Below are positions 60,366-64,000 of a stretch of 64,000 bases of DNA, piece by piece. This DNA comes from JAJISG01 sp964347345 (GTDB lineage: Archaea; Thermoplasmatota; Thermoplasmata; RBG-16-68-12; JAJISG01). The translations under genes and the position numbers were made by a program. How positions within the stretch are numbered: position 1 is the first letter of the stretch; every line of letters starts with the position of its first letter. The DNA lies in the NCBI GenBank assembly GCA_964347345.1, contig CAYFYB010000004.1, positions 1 to 64,000 on the forward strand. Reading direction: 5' to 3'. Below the pieces are notes generated by a model that was not told where the DNA came from, made no database searches, and worked only from the letters and a program-made list of their open reading frames with translations.

Positions 60366-62129
60366 GTGTACGAGGTCCTAGAGCGGTGTGGGATGGCCAG
60401 GAGGGGCCTCCTTAGGACCGGGGATGCAGAAGTTGCCACTCCAAACGTCCTCCTCGTTCGCGTCAAGGACACGCAGGATATCGAGTGGGCTGAGGCCTTT
60501 TTGTCTACGAAGAGGTCCTCGAAGTCCATACTAATGAGGGACGTCCAGGAGATGGGGCCATCCACCCCTCCACCCGTCTCTCGGCCGCTCTCCCTGGCTA
60601 GCTTGGAATTCCCGCCAGAGGAGGATATTGGAGACGTCTCCTTCCTGGCAGATCCTCATGGAGCGGGGAAGTCCAGGAAGGAAGTAGTGGCATTTCAGAA
60701 CACAGTAGAGTTCACTCGGTACCCTAAGAGATTCGTGCGCCAGTTCATTTCACTGAGAGAAGCTGCGGGGTATCAGAGGGCGGTATACGCGCCCCTCCTG
60801 GCGACGCCTGCCAACCTCCCCATGCTCATCTACTGCGGAGTAGACCTGGTGGACGGGCTGAGGGTCCACTATGATAGCCGGAAGGGGTACTTCCACACCC
60901 CTGATGGGAGGCTGCCCTCTGAGGAGCTTGAGGACTGGCCCTGCATGTGCCCGGCTTGTGAGCAACATAACCTGCTTGAGCACAACCTCCGGGCGTTGAT
61001 TGTTGAGCTTCGGAAATCGCGGACGGCCATCAGTACAGGCAGATTGCGAGAACTGGTGGAACAGAGGGTATCCAATGATCCCTGGATGACGGCTGTCCTG
61101 AGGGAACTCGACTATCGATGCTATGAGTGGCAGGAAATCCACTTTCCCGTCGTGGGTCCCCCCCTGAGGGCCTACTCGGCGGAATCGCTATTCAGGCCCG
61201 AGGTGCTCAGGTTTCGTCGGAGAGTGCTGGAAAGGTATTCGAAACCCCCTTCAGCCAAGGTCCTCCTCTTGCTGCCCTGCTCAGCTCGGAAGCCCTACTC
61301 CTCCTCAAAGTCTCATAGACTCATCAGGAGTGTCATACGCGCCGCGGGAAACCCCTGGGCTGTACACGTGGTCGTTGTCACCTCGCCGTTGGGCATCGTG
61401 CCTTCGGAGCTGGAGCTGTTTCATCCGGTTCGGAGTTATGATATTCCCGTCACAGGTGACTGGAGCAAGGATGAGGCTGCAGTCCTGCAGGAAGAGATCG
61501 AGGGCTACCTCCGTGCCAACGAATACGAGGCCACAATCCTCCACCTTGGCCCTGAGGCCAAGCTAGTGGAATCGATCTTGGAGGACGTGGTGGTGACGTC
61601 CCGGGATGATCCCCGATCCACCGAGGCGCTGCAAGCGCTCCAGGTTGCTCTAGAGGAGGCGACCTCCGACGTGGCAACTGTCCCGGCGTGGATCCGGAGG
61701 CAGGAGGACCTTCAGTCCATGGCGCGGTTTCAGTTCGGACCTGGCGCTGAAGCCCTGGTCGATGATTGCACCATTAAGGGCAGGTATCCCAACTTTCGGC
61801 TCTTCGCAGGTGGGCAACAGGTGGCAGCTCTGACCGGAGCGAGGGGGATGTTCTCCCTCACCTTGGAGGGTGGGGGCATTCTTGCTGACAAGAACCTCTA
61901 CTGCGTCGAGATTGATGATTTCTTCCCAGAGGGAAACGTGTTCGCTGTAGGGGTCCTCGAAGCCCACGAGGAGGTTCGAGTCGGCGATGACGTCGTGGTC
62001 TGCCACGAAAATGAGGTTCGGGCCGTGGGGGTGGCGAGAATGAACCCAGTGGAGATGAGGTACAGCAACCGTGGAGAGGCGGTGAGGGTGCGCCATCGCG
62101 CGAAAAAGGCGACTGAAACCTCTGAGTGA
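60366..62129 (+). CDS. arcS: Archaeosine synthase ArcS (TgtA2)
   Basis: 587 residues from GTG 60366. ArcS acts on preQ0 at position 15 of tRNA on the way to archaeosine. The protein is a paralogue of archaeal tRNA-guanine transglycosylase that lost TGT catalysis. The N-terminal TGT-like half includes the zinc-type C-x-C-x2-C motif CMCPACEQHNLLEHN (about 197-211). The diagnostic ArcS motif LPCSARKPYSSSKSHRLI lies near 302-319. A C-terminal PUA domain (about 505-580; GRGMF-like GARGMFSLTLEGGGIL, VRVGDDVVV). ArcS often works with a radical-SAM RaSEA partner, not seen here. Confidence 0.92.
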   Translation: MYEVLERCGMARRGLLRTGDAEVATPNVLLVRVKDTQDIEWAEAFLSTKRSSKSILMRDVQEMGPSTPPPVSRPLSLASLEFPPEEDIGDVSFLADPHGAGKSRKEVVAFQNTVEFTRYPKRFVRQFISLREAAGYQRAVYAPLLATPANLPMLIYCGVDLVDGLRVHYDSRKGYFHTPDGRLPSEELEDWPCMCPACEQHNLLEHNLRALIVELRKSRTAISTGRLRELVEQRVSNDPWMTAVLRELDYRCYEWQEIHFPVVGPPLRAYSAESLFRPEVLRFRRRVLERYSKPPSAKVLLLLPCSARKPYSSSKSHRLIRSVIRAAGNPWAVHVVVVTSPLGIVPSELELFHPVRSYDIPVTGDWSKDEAAVLQEEIEGYLRANEYEATILHLGPEAKLVESILEDVVVTSRDDPRSTEALQALQVALEEATSDVATVPAWIRRQEDLQSMARFQFGPGAEALVDDCTIKGRYPNFRLFAGGQQVAALTGARGMFSLTLEGGGILADKNLYCVEIDDFFPEGNVFAVGVLEAHEEVRVGDDVVVCHENEVRAVGVARMNPVEMRYSNRGEAVRVRHRAKKATETSE

Positions 62130-62183
62130 ATTCGCTTTCCCGCTGACTGAACTTTCACTTTCGGCGACCTCCCCCCTTTCGCT

Positions 62184-62192
62184 ATTTATATA
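62184..62192 (+). promoter_or_regulatory. TATA box of the 35-residue gene
   Basis: ATTTATATA is 27-35 bases before ATG 62219, and is followed by GGGAGGGG as ribosome site: both signals together are uncommon in this window. Confidence 0.6.
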
Positions 62193-62218
62193 CCCACATG
62201 CTGGGAGGGGTAGATAGC

Positions 62219-62326
62219 ATGGCTGAAGAGGAATGCTACAGCTGGGAAGAGGTGTACAGGGCGTACGGATGCTCTCCCAGGTACCTCCTTGAGGACGAGG
62301 AAACGATGATCCCATCCCTGGGGTAG
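62219..62326 (+). CDS. 35-residue acidic protein
   Basis: ATG 62219 to TAG 62326, with a strong TATA box and GGGAGGGG nine bases before the ATG. The product is acidic and has two cysteines (ECYSWEEVYRAYGCSPRYLLEDEE). No family recognised. The quality of the start signals makes translation likely despite the size. Confidence 0.55.
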   Translation: MAEEECYSWEEVYRAYGCSPRYLLEDEETMIPSLG

Positions 62327-62403
62327 GCAGGGTCGCAGGCCTTGCCTATCTCTCCTTTTGGGCCGGTAAAGGTTAAAGAACGAATTGACGCTTCCTACCC
62401 CAG

Positions 62404-62489
62404 GCAGGCGTAGTCTAGTCTGGTAGGACCTTGGCCTTCCATGGGTTCGGAGAGAGCCAACAGCCCGGGTTCGAATCCCGGCGCCTGCA
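62404..62489 (+). tRNA. tRNA-Gly(UCC) with intron
   Basis: Acceptor stem 62404-62410/62482-62488 (7 bp), T arm 62465-62469/62477-62481 with TTCGAAT, anticodon stem 62431-62435/62456-62460. Removing a 13-base insert leaves loop CTTCCAA with anticodon TCC at 62438-62440, reading GGA. Discriminator A62489, no encoded CCA. Confidence 0.92.
62442..62454 (+). other. Intron of tRNA-Gly at canonical position 37/38
   Basis: 13 bases. Anticodon-loop CUUC (62436-62439) pairs with GGAG (62449-62452); three-base bulges CAU (62440-62442) and AGA (62453-62455) flank it; the remaining 6 bases (62443-62448) form the apical loop. Cleavage after the second base of each bulge gives exactly these ends, a minimal bulge-helix-loop form. 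Confidence 0.8.
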
Positions 62490-62728
62490 TCACGGGCAGG
62501 TCATCTTCGGCCAATTTGCGGAAATCGGCGGCGGGAACTTCAGGAAAGTGAGTCTGATAGCAGTGGTTCCTCGATGGACAAACCGTGCTATGCATTCTCG
62601 TGTGAAACCGCGTGAGAACATGGGACGCCCTTTCCCCTCATCACACAGCGTCTGCCGGCCGGGTGCATCTCTCGCTCCAAGCCCGTGTGAGATGTCAGAG
62701 ATGTTCGTGGACGTCCAAGGGGAAGGGC

Positions 62729-62996
62729 ATGCCAAGAAGCCTCAAGGATGTCAAGGTCTTCATGGACTTGGAACGGCTAGCCAGCTTCGTATAGAGGCGA
62801 GGAACCGGTCATAATACGTGGGAGGGGACGCATCGTAGAGGACCAAGAGGAGTTCGTGGTGAGAACACAGGAACATGTTGACAAGTACCGTCTATTGCCT
62901 GACGGCGCTGGAAGGGATGCCCTCGGCATACCCCTTTTTGAAGGTGGGGTGCGATGCGTAGTCGAGGTCATTCCAGAACAGACGATTTTCTGGTGA
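62729..62996 (+). pseudogene. Possible small gene interrupted by a frameshift
   Basis: ATG 62729 has AAGGGGAAGG just upstream and opens MPRSLKDVKVFMDLERLASFV, then meets TAG at 62792. The +1 frame overlapping that point is open from 62781 to TGA 62996 and reads like real protein (EEPVIIRGRGRIVEDQEEFVV, LLPDGAGRDALGIPLFEGGVRCVVEVIP). It has no start codon before GTG 62856. Dropping one base near 62786-62790 joins both into about 88 residues. Alternatively the second part is a 46-residue gene from GTG 62856 behind GAGGAG. No family recognised. Confidence 0.35.
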
Positions 62997-63069
62997 AGGG
63001 TCCTCTTCCTGCTGTGCGTTTCCCAGAAAAATCCTTATAGCCCTTACCTCCATACGCCCGGCGGAAGGG

Positions 63070-64000
63070 ATGGGAATGCCGATTCGTGGTCATCAGCAGA
63101 CAGATTTCTCGCTCGCCAGGGTCAGAAAGCATCTGCGGAAGGCCGTCCGAAACCTGAAGAGAGGGTTGCGGGATGATGCCAGGGAGAGCCTCCGCCGCGC
63201 CGTCGAGCATATTCCCGAGAGCGTTGAAACCTTCTCCCCCGATTTTGTCAGAGTCGTACTGTGGGCTTCGGAGGTGGCCCATGAGCTGGATGGATCCAAC
63301 AGGTTGGCGGGCCTGCTGAGATCATACCTGAGCGAGCGTCCAGGGCATAGAGAGGCATGGCTATCCCTAGTCAGTCTCCTTAACGCCTCCGAGAGAGCAG
63401 AGGAGGCGATTATTGCCTGCGAGGAGGCAATAGACGCTATTCCGGAAGCCCAGGACTTGCTGGTTCTAAAGGGTGAACTCCTCTCCCGGGCGGGAAAGAA
63501 GGAGGAGGCAATAGAGGTGTTGTGGCAGGTGGCCAGCGGGGGCGGGCCCTGGCCTCGTGCCTGGAAGGCGCTCAAAGAACTGGAAGGGCCCTCCTCAAGG
63601 CTCTTCCTACTCAAAGGAACCCGCTTGTATCGGGACGGCGACCTGTCAGGGTCCATGGGAGCCTTTGACCGCGCCATCAAGGAAGACCCCAGATGTGTTG
63701 ATTCCCTCAAGGGGAAGGCTCGGATCCTGCTGGAGCAGGCTGACTGGGAGGGTGCCTACGGTTGCATAAACACCGCCATCGAGGTGAAGTCAACCCGCTC
63801 CGATCTGTGGGAGATGAAGGCCAAGGCCGAGGAGAGGCTGGGACATGCCGATGAGGCGATCAGATCTTTGCAGGTGAGCATCCGTTATCAGGCCGATAAC
63901 GTGACTGCGATGAAGGACCTGGGTCGACTTCTCCTCCAGGAGGGAAAGCACGAAGAGGCCATCTCGGTTTACGAGGAAGCCGGGGAGGCCGCATCGTCGG
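63070..64000 (+). CDS. TPR-repeat protein, 3' end beyond the window
   Basis: At least 310 codons from ATG 63070 (or 63076), open to the window end. TATA-like CCTTATAG (63033-63040) and GGAAGGG are upstream. The product starts with a charged helical region (RKAVRNLKRGLRDDARESLRRAVEH), then TPR units: SEVAHELDGSNRLAGLLRSYLSE, AEEAIIACEEAIDAIPEA, LSRAGKKEEAIEVLWQV, LYRDGDLSGSMGAFDRAIKEDP, LLQEGKHEEAISVYEEAG. A protein-interaction scaffold; partners unknown. Confidence 0.85.
   Translation, partial: MGMPIRGHQQTDFSLARVRKHLRKAVRNLKRGLRDDARESLRRAVEHIPESVETFSPDFVRVVLWASEVAHELDGSNRLAGLLRSYLSERPGHREAWLSLVSLLNASERAEEAIIACEEAIDAIPEAQDLLVLKGELLSRAGKKEEAIEVLWQVASGGGPWPRAWKALKELEGPSSRLFLLKGTRLYRDGDLSGSMGAFDRAIKEDPRCVDSLKGKARILLEQADWEGAYGCINTAIEVKSTRSDLWEMKAKAEERLGHADEAIRSLQVSIRYQADNVTAMKDLGRLLLQEGKHEEAISVYEEAGEAASS

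Noticed and set aside
62431..62814. 127-codon frame overlapping tRNA-Gly
   Set aside because: Starts inside the tRNA anticodon arm and has no coding character or family match.

Overview
The window reads as one piece of a euryarchaeal genome of roughly 55-60% G+C. The archaeal signature genes are a Hel308 helicase, the KEOPS subunit Cgi121, archaeosine synthase ArcS, PurP, KptA, D-aminoacyl-tRNA deacylase DtdA, class I lysyl-tRNA synthetase architecture, archaeal Hpt, and tRNA genes with bulge-helix-bulge introns. Most transcription units have a TATA box 22-32 bases before the start codon (leaderless mRNAs), while downstream operon genes often carry GGAGG-type ribosome sites. DUF835, a STAND-TPR regulator, a GvpD/KaiC-like ATPase and very large PKD, thrombospondin-3 and sialidase/Kelch surface proteins all suggest a Thermoplasmatota-like lineage. 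That placement is inference from gene content, not from a marker phylogeny. No CRISPR array, insertion sequence, rRNA or phage module is visible.

Layout. 1-9 kb: 3' part of tRNA-Leu(UAG); a PKD-repeat membrane protein; a multi-pass membrane protein broken by a C-tract frameshift; then a minus-strand run Hel308, ClC channel, Cgi121. 9-15.5 kb: a 2130-residue calcium-repeat surface protein. 15.7-22.2 kb: PyrD-PyrK, a DUF885 peptidase-like protein, then an operon of a PyrE-like/GfcR regulator, a class I LysRS homologue with degenerate catalytic motifs, and a methyltransferase. 22.4-26.7 kb: a 1426-residue sialidase-Kelch surface protein. 26.7-33.3 kb: intron-containing tRNA-Gln(CUG), an operon of two split MgtE halves and two PhoU-RCK_C proteins, and a lipid-type cluster of AGPS-like oxidase, FAD glycerol-3-phosphate dehydrogenase and diacylglycerol-kinase-like protein.

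33.4-47.8 kb: PurP, KptA, DtdA, a cysteine-less thioredoxin-like protein, PAC2, zinc-ribbon micro-protein, Hsp20, GDH, HtrA-like protease, a 40-residue zinc-knuckle protein, KorAB, family-4 UDG, NUDIX, PolX-PHP, DUF72 and a phosphoribosyltransferase. 47.8-52.4 kb: a tandem KaiC/GvpD-like ATPase, then a redox-looking island (two paralogous winged-helix regulators flanking thioredoxin reductase, a GAF protein resembling free-methionine sulfoxide reductase, and a Rieske ferredoxin). 52.4-56.4 kb: the purine/methylthioadenosine salvage operon mtnP-mtaD-hpt and an aldehyde dehydrogenase. 56.6-64 kb: DUF835, the STAND-TPR regulator, ArcS, a 35-residue protein, intron-containing tRNA-Gly(UCC), a possible broken small gene and a TPR protein cut by the window end.

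The strongest leads are the LysRS-like pseudo-synthetase operon, the redox island with shared upstream TGATAA elements, the AGPS/GlpD/DAGK cluster bearing on the archaeal lipid divide, and the split MgtE/PhoU-RCK module. Alternative starts, many TTG/GTG, were chosen from promoter and ribosome-site position, and these choices are stated per gene.
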